Source: Candidatus Gastranaerophilales bacterium
Lineage (GTDB): Bacteria > Cyanobacteriota > Vampirovibrionia > Gastranaerophilales > Gastranaerophilaceae
Assembly: GCA_947587615.1 (NCBI GenBank)
Contig: CANPYC010000009.1
Coordinates: forward strand, 1 to 64,000
Length of the DNA stretch: 64,000 nt
Reading direction: 5' to 3'
Shown here: in pieces, positions 16,510 through 26,269 of the stretch
How positions within the stretch are numbered: the first letter of the stretch is position 1
Layout: each line of letters starts with the position of its first letter
Notes under the pieces: generated by a model
Database searches by the model: none
What the model was told of the DNA's origin: nothing
Seen by the model: only the letters and a program-made list of their open reading frames with translations
Program-made: the position numbers and the translations under genes

Positions 16510-18408
16510 TCAAGCAAATTTTTGCCCAAGAACGTTTTGGGGTTTAGACAGCTTTTCAATTTCGCTGTCGTCAATTTCAAATACGCAAGCTCTGCTTGTT
16601 CCGAGTTCTACCGTAACCGAGCCGTCTTTATTGTTTTGGAATTTACATTCTTCGCCATATTTGGGTATTAAGTTTTGGAATTTTTGTTCGGGTTTTAATC
16701 CGGGGATTTCGACCTTGCCGCCTATTGTACTGTTAACATTTCTGTTACCTATAAACAACAGTGTTTTTCCGTCTTTATGTCTTGCAAAAGCAATAATTTC
16801 AGGGTTATTAGTCGGAAGTATTATAAACGAACCTTTTGTAATAACGTCTTGCGGGTCTTTCATTTGAAGTTTTACATTGGATTTCAGTTCGTCATATTTA
16901 TTGCTTCTTAAATAGAATGCGGCTTTAATAACGTCGCTTATACCTTGGAAGTTGCCTCCCGGTTTTCTTGATTTATTAAAGATATCCATTCTTCCTGTGT
17001 GAACGGTGCATTCGTGGCAATCTGTTTCGGTATTTTTAACCAGAGCATGGTCATAAGGGAATATATAGTAATCACCCGTCTGAACGCCGTCTGTCATATA
17101 TGTATTAACTTGAGGAAGCATACTTTGCAGAACTGATGTAAAGCAAACCCAGTCGGGACCTCCATACAACATTGGAGATGAATCGTCATGCGTTGCAAAA
17201 GAACCGATTAAGGCTTTTGGACCGCATTTTTTAACGATTTCATTATTCATATCTAAATTTTCTTTTATATAGTCATATAAATCTTGAGCTTTTGTCCAGT
17301 TGTTGAAGATGTGGTATTGACCGTAGTAGCTGTCAAAACCAACTTCCAGGAGTTCTTTTGGTCTGTCATAAGGCATATTAAGTTGCGGCGAAGCGTCTTC
17401 ATGGGTATAAGTTTCTGCTAACCAGCCAAATTCAGGGTCTTTTGCTCTTGAATAGTTGATAATAACATTCCAAAATTCGACGGGTTTTGCCCTGCCGACG
17501 TCTGCTCTAATGCCGTCAAAGCCTAAGTCAACGCACATATCAACATATTTTTTGTGCATATCAAGCAGTTCTTTGTTTAAAGTTCTTGTTTGTTCATCTT
17601 GAAAAGGCTTAAACATTCTGATATCTTGCCAGCCTTGCGGTACTTTTTCCTTGCCGTCTGCACCTACTGCCATCATCTCGGGATGTTTTTGAGCAAAATC
17701 AACGCTTGCGCATGAGGGAAGGTCGAGCATTAACTTTAAACCTCTTTTGTGGCATTCATCGATAAAATATTTACATTGGCTGAATGCTACTTCAGGGTCA
17801 TTTTTATCCATTTTTTCAAGCTTTTTGCCTGTTTTTTCAAAGTATATTTCTTCTATTTTTTTTCTTGCTTCAAGGGGCGGGTTTTCATCAACAAGCTCAG
17901 GATCAAGTGTTAAAAAGTCGGCAGGTGCGTATAAAGAGCCTGCTGTACCCATAGCTTTAATTTTTCCTGCGGGGTGAATAGGTAAGACATGTAAAGTATC
18001 AAAACCTGTTGATTTAATCTCATCAAGCCTTCCTACCGCATTAACAAAGTTACCCGAAGTTTCATCACCCTGGATTAATTCGTTTCCGTCCGTATCTTGA
18101 GCGTTCATAATCCTTGGAATAACGGCAAGAATATTTGCCCTGTTATTAACAAGACTTGTTCTTAAGTCGTTTTTATAGCCCTCAACTCTTTTTTGAGCTT
18201 CGGTTTGATGAACTTTTTGAGTGCCTTGAGCTGAAAGATAGTTTTTATTCTGCGCTATAATCATCTTGGACAAAAGAGGACTATAAGGGTTTTGAACTTG
18301 AGTTTGAGCTTGAATAGTGTTTGATTTTGGCAGCGTTTGTTTAATATCAACATATTTAAGGCTCGTTTTATTTATTGCATAAGGATTAATCGGATTAATG
18401 TATGTCAT
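16510..18408 (-). CDS. GH13-family glycosidase or glucanotransferase
   Basis: A 632-residue GH13 protein. Asp303 in GIRADVG (nucleophile), Glu332 in LAETYT (acid/base) and Asp408 in ATHDDS (region IV) are present, and LMLDLPSCASVDF is region I. The run from there through HPEMM and GWQDI to KPVEFWNVI and LAETYT recalls the GlgE-like GH13_3 pattern (CSPDHP, HPEWF, YQDI, KPxxFW, LAEAF), so a maltosyl-type transferase relative is possible. A C-terminal beta domain follows. The start overlaps the stop of the upstream membrane-protein gene (TAATG), implying translational coupling. The N-terminal 90 residues are low complexity and begin INPINPYAINK. Confidence 0.8.
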   Translation of the reverse strand: MTYINPINPYAINKTSLKYVDIKQTLPKSNTIQAQTQVQNPYSPLLSKMIIAQNKNYLSAQGTQKVHQTEAQKRVEGYKNDLRTSLVNNRANILAVIPRIMNAQDTDGNELIQGDETSGNFVNAVGRLDEIKSTGFDTLHVLPIHPAGKIKAMGTAGSLYAPADFLTLDPELVDENPPLEARKKIEEIYFEKTGKKLEKMDKNDPEVAFSQCKYFIDECHKRGLKLMLDLPSCASVDFAQKHPEMMAVGADGKEKVPQGWQDIRMFKPFQDEQTRTLNKELLDMHKKYVDMCVDLGFDGIRADVGRAKPVEFWNVIINYSRAKDPEFGWLAETYTHEDASPQLNMPYDRPKELLEVGFDSYYGQYHIFNNWTKAQDLYDYIKENLDMNNEIVKKCGPKALIGSFATHDDSSPMLYGGPDWVCFTSVLQSMLPQVNTYMTDGVQTGDYYIFPYDHALVKNTETDCHECTVHTGRMDIFNKSRKPGGNFQGISDVIKAAFYLRSNKYDELKSNVKLQMKDPQDVITKGSFIILPTNNPEIIAFARHKDGKTLLFIGNRNVNSTIGGKVEIPGLKPEQKFQNLIPKYGEECKFQNNKDGSVTVELGTSRACVFEIDDSEIEKLSKPQNVLGQKFA

Positions 18409-21158
18409 TATTTAATTCCTCCTTTGCCGGCTTCATCTTCAAATTCGTTTTTGATATTACCAAACAACGGTTGAACCGCAAGCGTTATACCGACAAGAGC
18501 GGCAAACATTGGAACAAAAGTCTTTTTCCAAGCTTTATTGTTGAATATTTCCGTTGCACGTACTTTTAGAATATGACTTAAACTTAATAATTTTTTAGAA
18601 TCTTTAAAGCTGTTAATTTGAGAACTTGATAAGTTATCAATAACATCTTTGAGTTCAGGGAACGCTTCGAGCTCGGCTTTGAATTTCTCTTTGTTGAATA
18701 TCATTTTTATTAAGTCGGGTGCTCTTTTTACGTCTTCTAAATATAAATTATTGTTACGACGTGCGGTGCCGTCGTCATAAACAAGCAGTTTAAGCTGATT
18801 GATTATATCTTCAACTTTATCGTCAAGCATTTTTGATTCGTCAATAATTTTAATCAGAGGATTAACTTCATCTTCGGATAGTCCTAAGTTTTTAATTTGT
18901 TTTATTACGGAACTTACTTTGTCTTTAGATGATGTTTCCAGTGCATTAATTTCTTCAATCAGAGGATTAACTTTATCTTCGGATAGTCTTAAGCCTTCAA
19001 TTTTTTCTATTAAAGATTTAATTTTATCACCTGAAAAATCCATATATCTGATTTCATCTTTCAAAGAACCGTCTTTCAATCTTTGTTCAAAGTTAGCGCA
19101 GATAATAGCTCTTGTTTTAATTGCTTCTATGTTAACTTGAGCTTCTTTGATAAATTTTTGCAGATGGCTTTTGATACCATTAGCGTTTTTGCCGCCCGCT
19201 ATTGCAGAATCAAGTTCTTTCAAAAGTTTATCATCCGAAGAATTTTGACAGATTGTATCAAGCATTCTTTCATCTTCAAGATTTTTGATTACTTTTTCAA
19301 TGTTTTCACCAATTCTATCCGAGTAAAGTTGTGAAATAAATTCTTTGTACTCTTCAGAACCGTATTCAATATTGGCTACTTTTGCTGCAAATAAATCGTG
19401 AAGCATATTTGCAACATTTACATGTCGAGATTCTTTGAGTTTGGAAAGGGTTATTTCCTGTGAATTTTTTTCGACCGATTTTTGAGGTATATGTAGTATT
19501 GCTGCAATTTTTGCCAAGCGTGGATTTTGTCGTTTACCCATAGGTAAATCAAAGCTTTTGAGTAGTTTTTGCGTTGTTTGAGAAATCGATTGCGTGTAAA
19601 TTGACTCTTCGCATTCACCAACAACCGGAGTTAAAAGTTTTAGATATTCTTTTAGCCTTGTTCTTGTTGCGCTTAACATATTTTCGTTGTAGTTCAAAAT
19701 TGTTTTTTTAAATTCATCTTTACCTTTAGGAAGAATGCTTATTGTAATATTATCTAGAATATTATCGGTATAACCTTTTTTTGCTAACAGGTCTTTAATC
19801 TGTCTGGCCGTTAAATCCTTTACTTGTTCCGGGTCAAGAACAACTCTTTCAACGTAATCTTTTAAAAGTTTGGTTTTTATTTGCGATATTGCTTCTTTAA
19901 TATCAAGATTATCAATTCCGTTTGTTAATTCGGTTTTTATAGAGTTGTCAAATCCCGAAGCTTCAATTGCAGTTTTGATATTATCCTTATCTTTACATTT
20001 TTTGATTGCTTTGAATAAATTATAATGTTCGCTTTTGTTTTTGGGCTCTATGAAGCCTTTACCAAAAACCGCTCCTTCAAATTCTTCTTGCATTAATTGC
20101 TCGGCTATATTTTTTATATTAACCTTGTCGCCGTTTTTATATATTTTTTCAAGTACTTTTGCAACCCCTTCTTTATCGTAAGTTATTTTTCCAATCGGTT
20201 TTAGGGTATCAGAGTCTTTAAAATCATTTGTGATATCTAAATTTAAATATCCCGCAAGTTCTTTAAAGAAGTCGGAGTCAAATTCTTTATTTTCTGCCAT
20301 GTATCTGCTAAATAGTGCTTCAATTTCTTTAACATTTCTCACATCAGATTCTTGCCTTTTTAAGCCTGATAAATATTTAATTAATTCTTCGCTTGAAGTA
20401 ACCTTTTTTTCAACTTTTTTATATTCATGTTTAATCAGCGCATCTTTAACTTTAGGCTCTATCTTATCACATGCTAAAGCCGTCATTAAAGGTGTTGCAA
20501 AACCAACGGTTGCCATATTCAGAGTTCTGTTTTGAAGAATTGTTTTTTGAATTTTTCTTTGAATTTTTTCTTTTCCGTTTTTACTGTCGTAGTCAATACC
20601 CGTTCTTTTTGCCGCTTTTCTTAAATCTTCTTCGGGTACTGCGTCCCAAACATAGTATTGGTTATCTAAGCCAAAGTCTTTTTTGTCACCCTGTGCGCTT
20701 ATGTATTTTTTATCGATATTAAAACCATGAACAATTCTTGCGGGTAAATTTATGAAGATTTTAGGCCATAAGGACATTGAAGCGATAAAACCCGCACCGC
20801 CTATGAAATTCATTGCAGCTTGTTTTTTTGTTCTTGCCTGAGTGGTTAAAAAGCTTGCAATTAAAACCGCACCGAGTTTTAAACCGACGTCGTTTAATCT
20901 TCCTAAGTTGTGGTCGCTTGTTTTACCTGTTTTCATTATATTAACAAAATTAACACAGTCTTTACCCGTATCTTTAACTGCGGAAACTGCGCTTTGAAGC
21001 ATGTTTTCTTTAACTATTTTTGCTTTTGCTTCATTAGGTTTAACGGAATTTGCCCTTCTTGTTAAGTCGTTGTAAATTTTATCATCCTGTTGAGGGGCAT
21101 TATTGCCGTTTTTAATTGCGTTTATTTTGTTTTGTAAAATCGGACTGATAGAAGTCAT
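18408..21158 (-). CDS. Large helical membrane-anchored protein of GH13 operon, unknown
   Basis: A 916-residue protein starting MTSISPILQNKINAIKNGN. Hydrophobic segments lie near the N-terminus (LGAVLIASFLTTQA and FIGGAGFIASMSLW, about 90-135), around 215 (MATVGFATPLMTALA) and at the C-terminus (FVPMFAALVGITLAVQPLF). Between them is a long Lys/Glu-rich helical region, including an imperfect repeat around the words LSEDKVNPLIEEI and LSEDEVNPLIKII (about 745-785). No known domain is recognised. It overlaps its neighbours by one base at both ends (TAATG), so it is coupled to the upstream membrane protein and the downstream GH13 enzyme. A scaffold for the glycosidases is a possible role, but speculative. 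Confidence 0.65.
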   Translation of the reverse strand: MTSISPILQNKINAIKNGNNAPQQDDKIYNDLTRRANSVKPNEAKAKIVKENMLQSAVSAVKDTGKDCVNFVNIMKTGKTSDHNLGRLNDVGLKLGAVLIASFLTTQARTKKQAAMNFIGGAGFIASMSLWPKIFINLPARIVHGFNIDKKYISAQGDKKDFGLDNQYYVWDAVPEEDLRKAAKRTGIDYDSKNGKEKIQRKIQKTILQNRTLNMATVGFATPLMTALACDKIEPKVKDALIKHEYKKVEKKVTSSEELIKYLSGLKRQESDVRNVKEIEALFSRYMAENKEFDSDFFKELAGYLNLDITNDFKDSDTLKPIGKITYDKEGVAKVLEKIYKNGDKVNIKNIAEQLMQEEFEGAVFGKGFIEPKNKSEHYNLFKAIKKCKDKDNIKTAIEASGFDNSIKTELTNGIDNLDIKEAISQIKTKLLKDYVERVVLDPEQVKDLTARQIKDLLAKKGYTDNILDNITISILPKGKDEFKKTILNYNENMLSATRTRLKEYLKLLTPVVGECEESIYTQSISQTTQKLLKSFDLPMGKRQNPRLAKIAAILHIPQKSVEKNSQEITLSKLKESRHVNVANMLHDLFAAKVANIEYGSEEYKEFISQLYSDRIGENIEKVIKNLEDERMLDTICQNSSDDKLLKELDSAIAGGKNANGIKSHLQKFIKEAQVNIEAIKTRAIICANFEQRLKDGSLKDEIRYMDFSGDKIKSLIEKIEGLRLSEDKVNPLIEEINALETSSKDKVSSVIKQIKNLGLSEDEVNPLIKIIDESKMLDDKVEDIINQLKLLVYDDGTARRNNNLYLEDVKRAPDLIKMIFNKEKFKAELEAFPELKDVIDNLSSSQINSFKDSKKLLSLSHILKVRATEIFNNKAWKKTFVPMFAALVGITLAVQPLFGNIKNEFEDEAGKGGIK

Positions 21159-22159
21159 TATGCCACCTCGAATTCTTTTTTGTCATCAATTTTTGTTTTG
21201 ATGGTGTCGGGTTTTCTCTTGAAAGTTAAGCTCGGAATAATCCAAGCCAATAAAGTAGTTGCTAAACTTGCAATGGCAAGCGTTCTGCCGTAATATTTCG
21301 TGAGTATGTTTTTACCTTTTTTGGGCTGCCAAAGTTGTTTGCAGGCTTTTTTGAAACAGCTTATATAAGTTGTGGGGTGAGCAATTTTTAAATCTTCAAA
21401 AGCTGCTTGATTGCCAAGAGCAACACCGCATGCCGCCGTTACATATTTTGATATGCTCTCAAGAGCCGTTGCTCTTGCTTTTGTAGCTCTGATTTTATCT
21501 CCGGTTGTTTGTTCGGGGTCGTTTAGTTTTTTATCATATCCCAATTTTTTAGCCAGTTGGTCGTTGAAATAGTAAAGGTTGCCGTGGTTGATTTCCCCGT
21601 CTTTAGCTAAGATATCACGTCTGTAAAAATTAACGGAGTCAAATATTTTCGGATATTGAACCCTGACAAGTCCTTTTTCTCTACCCGGTTCGGGGAGCTC
21701 GTTAACACGATTTAAGAAATATAAATCCAAGGGAATGCCTGTTGTTTTGTGGATTAGTGTTCTTGATAATTTTTGAGAAGCAAGCTTTCCAAGCCCGTAC
21801 AGAACGACACCTGCGCCGAAACGTTTTGCACATTTACCGGCTTCCATAGCGTCTGAAGCGTTGTATAGTTTGTTTGGTAAATTTGTTGCGATGAGCATGG
21901 CTGAACCTACAAGATAAGGAACCATGCCTAAAGATAAATATTCATAAAAATCACTGTTTTTTGAGCCTGAAAAACCTTTTGGGAAATATGTAAAAATGTC
22001 ATTCGTAAGTCTGTGAGCACTGACTTTTATACCTGCCAAAGGACCTTGTTTGTGAATATGTGATTCATTTTTATAAAATTTTTCTTTTTTCTGCTCGTTT
22101 GAAACGTAGTATCCCGTAGGCGGGAGATTATCAACACTAGTTAATTTGACTTGTTGCAT
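21158..22159 (-). CDS. Membrane protein, first gene of GH13 operon, unknown
   Basis: A 333-residue protein with two or three candidate membrane helices: MVPYLVGSAMLIATNLP, GAGVVLYGLGKLASQ and, near the C-terminus, TLAIASLATTLLAWIIPSL. The rest is basic. No domain is recognised. The ATG at 22159 is chosen over an in-frame TTG at 22177 because GGGG lies eight bases upstream of the ATG. It heads the operon whose second member also has N- and C-terminal hydrophobic segments; the two may form a complex. Confidence 0.6.
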   Translation of the reverse strand: MQQVKLTSVDNLPPTGYYVSNEQKKEKFYKNESHIHKQGPLAGIKVSAHRLTNDIFTYFPKGFSGSKNSDFYEYLSLGMVPYLVGSAMLIATNLPNKLYNASDAMEAGKCAKRFGAGVVLYGLGKLASQKLSRTLIHKTTGIPLDLYFLNRVNELPEPGREKGLVRVQYPKIFDSVNFYRRDILAKDGEINHGNLYYFNDQLAKKLGYDKKLNDPEQTTGDKIRATKARATALESISKYVTAACGVALGNQAAFEDLKIAHPTTYISCFKKACKQLWQPKKGKNILTKYYGRTLAIASLATTLLAWIIPSLTFKRKPDTIKTKIDDKKEFEVA

Positions 22160-22329
22160 GCATTTACCCCAAAACAACTACACTATATTAATAAACAATG
22201 CTAAATTTAATTTTTTGCCCGTATAAATAAAAACTCTTTACAATATTTAATAACGTAAAATGTACACCTAATCACATTTTGCGGTATTTAACAACACCTG
22301 TTTTCATGTATGAAAAGAATAATTACCTA

Positions 22330-22359
22330 TTGCATTCAACACCACAATTTTTGTAAAAT
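22330..22359 (+). promoter_or_regulatory. Possible promoter for a leaderless TPR-gene transcript
   Basis: TTGCAT (22330-22335), an 18-base spacer and TAAAAT (22354-22359) lie so close to the ATG at 22369 that transcription would begin almost at the start codon. No ribosome site precedes this ATG, which agrees with a leaderless message. In AT-rich DNA such matches arise easily, so this is tentative. Confidence 0.35.
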
Positions 22360-22368
22360 AACAGTATT

Positions 22369-24699
22369 ATGACTCAAGGCTTTTTTCAATTTAACAAATC
22401 TATTATAAACCAAATATTAAATTTTGCCACATCTACTTTCGACCTACTTTTTCTGGCGGGGGTCAAAGGTTCATCAAAAAGTGAAACTCTAAACAAAGCA
22501 ATAACCATGCTCGGGGATGACTTTTTGGTATTTCAACACTTCTGTTTTTCAAACAGTGTAATAGATGATTTTTTGTTAAATTTTTATGATGAGCTAAGAA
22601 GTTTTGTTCTTGCGCAGAAAATTTCTCTGAAAAAATATCCCTCCGATAATTTTAAAGAAAAAGTAAGCCATTATTTTAAAACAATAAATTCCAACTGCAT
22701 AATTACGGTTGAAAACTTTGAAAATGTTGAAGATAATCTTGAAATAATAAATTTTTTAAGCGTTCTTGCTAACTTTGAAAATGTTAAAATTATTATAGTT
22801 TCAAGAAATCCTGAGAAAAATTTATTCAGATTTAAAAAGATTAAAATGCAGACGCTAAATTTTCTCCCGATAGACAAAGAAGAATTTAAATCAAAAATAA
22901 CGGCTTTGTATGAACAAGTAGACAACGCTTTTTGTGATAAATTTTATTCCATTACAAAAGGTCTTGAGCTATATTTAAAAATGTCTTTAAAATATTGCTC
23001 TTTGACGGCGGTTAATTTGCCTGATTTGGTTGATGAATATGAAAGAAAACACAATAGCTTAAATATTGATTTTGAAGAGTTTATAGTTTCAAAATTTATC
23101 TCAATTACTCCGAGTGTTTATAGAGATATGTTTAAGATTATGTGCACGCTTGAACACCCTGTAAGCATGGAATTTTTAAAAGAATATAACCTTGCTAATG
23201 CAGACTATACGGCATATTTATCTCAAAACTTTTTATTAAGCAGCTTTAAAGATGAGTTTTATGTTAAAGACTACTTTAAGCAATACATTGTCAAAAATTT
23301 CTCAATTAAAGAAAAAATAAACTATTACAGAAAAATAATAGAAATTTATGAAAATGAATTAACAAAAAGCCCTGCGGACAGACTTGTTCGACTTTCAAGA
23401 GAATCTATCAGGAAATTAGTTAATTATTATGAAAATTCAATTCCTCAAATTAAACACACAAGCGATTCAAAAGCTTTTTCATACCTTGGCATGTCCTCTG
23501 TTTCAAACAGTGATGAAAAAACAAGACAAAAAGAAAAGCTTGCTCAAAAGCTGAATAAAATTAAAGAAAGAAAAAATGCTCTTATGGAAAACATTAATTC
23601 TTCTGATGACGAAAACGAGCAAATAGTTGAAATAAGAGAAAATGTTTTTGAAAAACAAAGAGAAACCAGACTTTCTGTTGTTAAATTAATTGATTCGGCA
23701 AAAGAATTTACAAAAAACTATAAATATCAACAGGCAATAGACGAGCTTTTAAGAGCTGATGAGGTTGATGTTGAAGATTTCAGAATTGATATTTTGTTGG
23801 ACATTGCAAAAAATTATGAATATTTAACAAATTATCAAGAAGCCCAAAGCTACTATTCAAAAGCTTTAGATAATGCCGTTTCGCTGAGTGATAAAAGAAT
23901 AGGTGAAATTCAGCTTGCAATTGCTTTAATTGACAAAAATTTGTATAAAATTGATAAAGCAAAAGAAAAGTTTGAAATAATATCAAAAAATATTGACTTT
24001 AGTGAAATTATAAGAGCAAAAGCATATCTTGAGCTTGCTGAAATTAACGAAGTAAACTCGGATATAAATTCTGCAATAGAAAATTATGAAAATTCAATTG
24101 AACTAATTAAAGATAAAGATATTGAGCTTCTTTGTAAAAGTTATTATAAACTTGCGGTTTTGTACGACGAAAACCAAGACACCGAAAGAGCCGTTGAGTT
24201 CTATCAAAAGAATTATATGACAAGTACGGATAGAAAAGAGAATAAATATTGCGGCTCTTCTTTAACCAATCTTGCGGTTATAAATCTTGAGCAATCCAAC
24301 TGGACAAGAGCAAAAGACTACTTCAAGCTTGCGCTTTATTATGACAGCGAAGTTAACGACTTTGAGAATATGTATTTTTCTCAAAAAGAGCTTGCAAAGC
24401 TCTGCGCAAGGCTGGGAGATGCCGAAGCGGGGGAATACTTTAAACAGGCGCTAAACAGTGCTCAAAAATTAAATGATATTTTCAAACAAGCGCTTATATA
24501 CTTTGAAGCGGGCGAGTTTTACTATGATAAACAAGAAGATAAAAAAGCGCTTATGAATTTTATCAATGCAAAAAATGCACTGAAAAACAGCTCTGATACT
24601 GAAAATATTGCAAGAATTAACTCAAGAATTAACGATATCAAAGTAAGAATGGATATTGAAAGTTTTAAAACAATTTTGGAGCGCTATGATAACACCTGA
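22369..24699 (+). CDS. STAND-like NTPase domain fused to TPR repeats, probable regulator
   Basis: A 776-residue protein. The N-terminal 300 residues look like a degenerate STAND/AAA NTPase: a Walker A-like loop AGVKGSSKSE (missing the usual Gly before Lys), a Walker B-like strand CIITVENFENVED and a sensor-like strand KIIIVSRNP. A Lys/Glu-rich coiled segment follows (about 380-440), then at least six tetratricopeptide units (for example DILLDIAKNYEYLTNYQEAQ, KAYLELAEINEVNSDINSA) to the C-terminus. It is likely a cytosolic signalling or scaffold protein, with the altered P-loop possibly inactive. Its last 14 bases overlap the start of rsmG, which ties their translation together. Confidence 0.65.
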   Translation: MTQGFFQFNKSIINQILNFATSTFDLLFLAGVKGSSKSETLNKAITMLGDDFLVFQHFCFSNSVIDDFLLNFYDELRSFVLAQKISLKKYPSDNFKEKVSHYFKTINSNCIITVENFENVEDNLEIINFLSVLANFENVKIIIVSRNPEKNLFRFKKIKMQTLNFLPIDKEEFKSKITALYEQVDNAFCDKFYSITKGLELYLKMSLKYCSLTAVNLPDLVDEYERKHNSLNIDFEEFIVSKFISITPSVYRDMFKIMCTLEHPVSMEFLKEYNLANADYTAYLSQNFLLSSFKDEFYVKDYFKQYIVKNFSIKEKINYYRKIIEIYENELTKSPADRLVRLSRESIRKLVNYYENSIPQIKHTSDSKAFSYLGMSSVSNSDEKTRQKEKLAQKLNKIKERKNALMENINSSDDENEQIVEIRENVFEKQRETRLSVVKLIDSAKEFTKNYKYQQAIDELLRADEVDVEDFRIDILLDIAKNYEYLTNYQEAQSYYSKALDNAVSLSDKRIGEIQLAIALIDKNLYKIDKAKEKFEIISKNIDFSEIIRAKAYLELAEINEVNSDINSAIENYENSIELIKDKDIELLCKSYYKLAVLYDENQDTERAVEFYQKNYMTSTDRKENKYCGSSLTNLAVINLEQSNWTRAKDYFKLALYYDSEVNDFENMYFSQKELAKLCARLGDAEAGEYFKQALNSAQKLNDIFKQALIYFEAGEFYYDKQEDKKALMNFINAKNALKNSSDTENIARINSRINDIKVRMDIESFKTILERYDNT

Positions 24700-25321
24700 A
24701 AGAGTTGAAATATTAAAAAACGAGCTTAATTTAGTTTTGGATGAGGGGACGATTGAAAAACTCAAGCGCTGGCATGAAATTTTTTTAAACTACAACTCTC
24801 ATACAAATTTGATGAGTAAAAATGATATTGAAGTAATTTTTGAAAAGCATGTTTTTGATTCTTTGGCAATTTTAAAATGGGATAAGTTTAAAAATCATAA
24901 AAAAATATTGGATGTAGGTTGCGGTGGCGGTTTTCCGAGCGTAATTTTAGCAATTTGCTTTCCTCAAATTAAAGTTATTGCAAATGATTCAAGAATTAAA
25001 AAAATTAATTTCATTAAAGAAATTAAAGAAAAATTAACTCTTGATAATTTAGAAATTCTCTATTCAAGAATTGAAAGCGCAAATTGCGTTGAGGCTGATT
25101 TAATTGTTTCAAGAGCAGTTGGTAAAATGTTTGATGTTTATGAACTATCTAAAAAACATCTGAATAAAAAAGGCAGTTTTGTTTTTTATAAAGCAAAACT
25201 GTTAAGTGAAGAAATTGAAAATTTTTGCTCACGCTACAATAAGGCAAAATTTGAAATTTTACCTTATAAGCTTCCTATGAAGGAAAATTTTAGCAGAAAT
25301 TTAGTTATTTTATCGCCTTAA
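24686..25321 (+). CDS. rsmG: 16S rRNA (guanine-527-N7)-methyltransferase RsmG
   Basis: A 211-residue RsmG (GidB). It has the family's N-terminal helix LKRWHEIFLNYNSHTNLMS, the VFEKHVFDSL segment, the SAM-binding motif ILDVGCGGGFPSVILA, and the later IVSRAVGK strand. It methylates N7 of G527 of 16S rRNA using SAM. ATG 24686 is preceded by GGAG at a good distance and lies inside the end of the TPR gene; the frame runs further upstream, but that part overlaps the neighbour. The 3' end overlaps the convergent methyltransferase by 17 bases. Confidence 0.93.
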   Translation: MITPERVEILKNELNLVLDEGTIEKLKRWHEIFLNYNSHTNLMSKNDIEVIFEKHVFDSLAILKWDKFKNHKKILDVGCGGGFPSVILAICFPQIKVIANDSRIKKINFIKEIKEKLTLDNLEILYSRIESANCVEADLIVSRAVGKMFDVYELSKKHLNKKGSFVFYKAKLLSEEIENFCSRYNKAKFEILPYKLPMKENFSRNLVILSP

Positions 25322-26171
25322 TTAAAGCAGTATTTGCCTTAACGATAATTTCTTTATCTGATAGCGCATTTTGAACTTCTGAAATAAAGTTATCAACTTT
25401 TTTTTCTTCAAAATAATCTAAAAATCTTTCTTTCATTGTTTTTTGATCCGGTGCCGGGGGAGATATAAACCAATTTAAAATCGCTTCTTTTGTAGCAGAA
25501 TATTTTGAAGCAGTCAATTCAACATTAATTTTAACATCGCTAAAACCTGCTTGAGATAAGTCATTATCAAGACTTTCAGCGCTAAAATTAACCAATGGGT
25601 CGTCGGGGTTTTCCATAAATTCTTTTTCGGCTTTTTTAAATTCAAAATAATCACTCACTTTATCAGGCAGCAAAAGTTCATAGTATCTTGTGTTTTGAGA
25701 AATTATGGGTTCAAAAGCGCAATAATATCCGCCTTCTTTTAAGACTCTGTGAAATTCACTAAATGCGCTTAATTTATCTTTAACATGCACTAATACCGAG
25801 CGGGTAAGAGCTCTATCAAGATAGTTATTTTCAAGTTTGATATCTAAAACATCACTCTGTAAAAATTTAGCGTTATTTAAAGTATTTGAATTTGTTAATA
25901 TTTTTTTACATTCATCTAAGCAATCTTGAAACTTATCAGAAAAAATAATTTCAACCTTATCTTCAAATCTCTCCAAAACTCCAAAAGCTAATAAGCCCGT
26001 GCCGCAGCCAAAATCCGCAATTTTTTGATTGTCTTTAAGCTCCGCTAAATCCAAAACTTTATCCCTGATTAACAAAAGCCAGTTAAGAGTTTGTTGAATT
26101 TGGGTATCATTCATATATGAGAACCTTGTTTTTTTTAACCATGTTGACCAATTTTTGCAAATATTGTTCAT
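25305..26171 (-). CDS. Class I SAM-dependent methyltransferase
   Basis: A 288-residue methyltransferase with motif I IADFGCGTGLLAFGVLE (about 46-62), an acidic residue at the end of the second strand (IIFSDKFQ), and FHRVLKEGGYYCAFEP, the Methyltransf_11/25 post-IV segment. The substrate is not evident. AGGAGG lies just before the ATG. It faces rsmG tail to tail with a short overlap. Similar lone methyltransferases act on small molecules or quinones; no neighbour narrows this. Confidence 0.75.
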   Translation of the reverse strand: MNNICKNWSTWLKKTRFSYMNDTQIQQTLNWLLLIRDKVLDLAELKDNQKIADFGCGTGLLAFGVLERFEDKVEIIFSDKFQDCLDECKKILTNSNTLNNAKFLQSDVLDIKLENNYLDRALTRSVLVHVKDKLSAFSEFHRVLKEGGYYCAFEPIISQNTRYYELLLPDKVSDYFEFKKAEKEFMENPDDPLVNFSAESLDNDLSQAGFSDVKINVELTASKYSATKEAILNWFISPPAPDQKTMKERFLDYFEEKKVDNFISEVQNALSDKEIIVKANTALIKAIK

Positions 26172-26269
26172 TTATCCTCCTAAAGTTGTATTTAGATTGT
26201 TAAAGAGTGATTTTTGTACTTGTAGCATTTATAATTATTGGTAGTTAGTCAGATGGATTTTTAATTCTA

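Noticed and set aside
13030-20722. Many plus-strand frames of 60-150 codons opposite the GH13 operon
   Set aside because: All are antisense shadows of long confirmed reading frames with Ser/Phe/Leu-rich composition caused by the opposite-strand codon usage.
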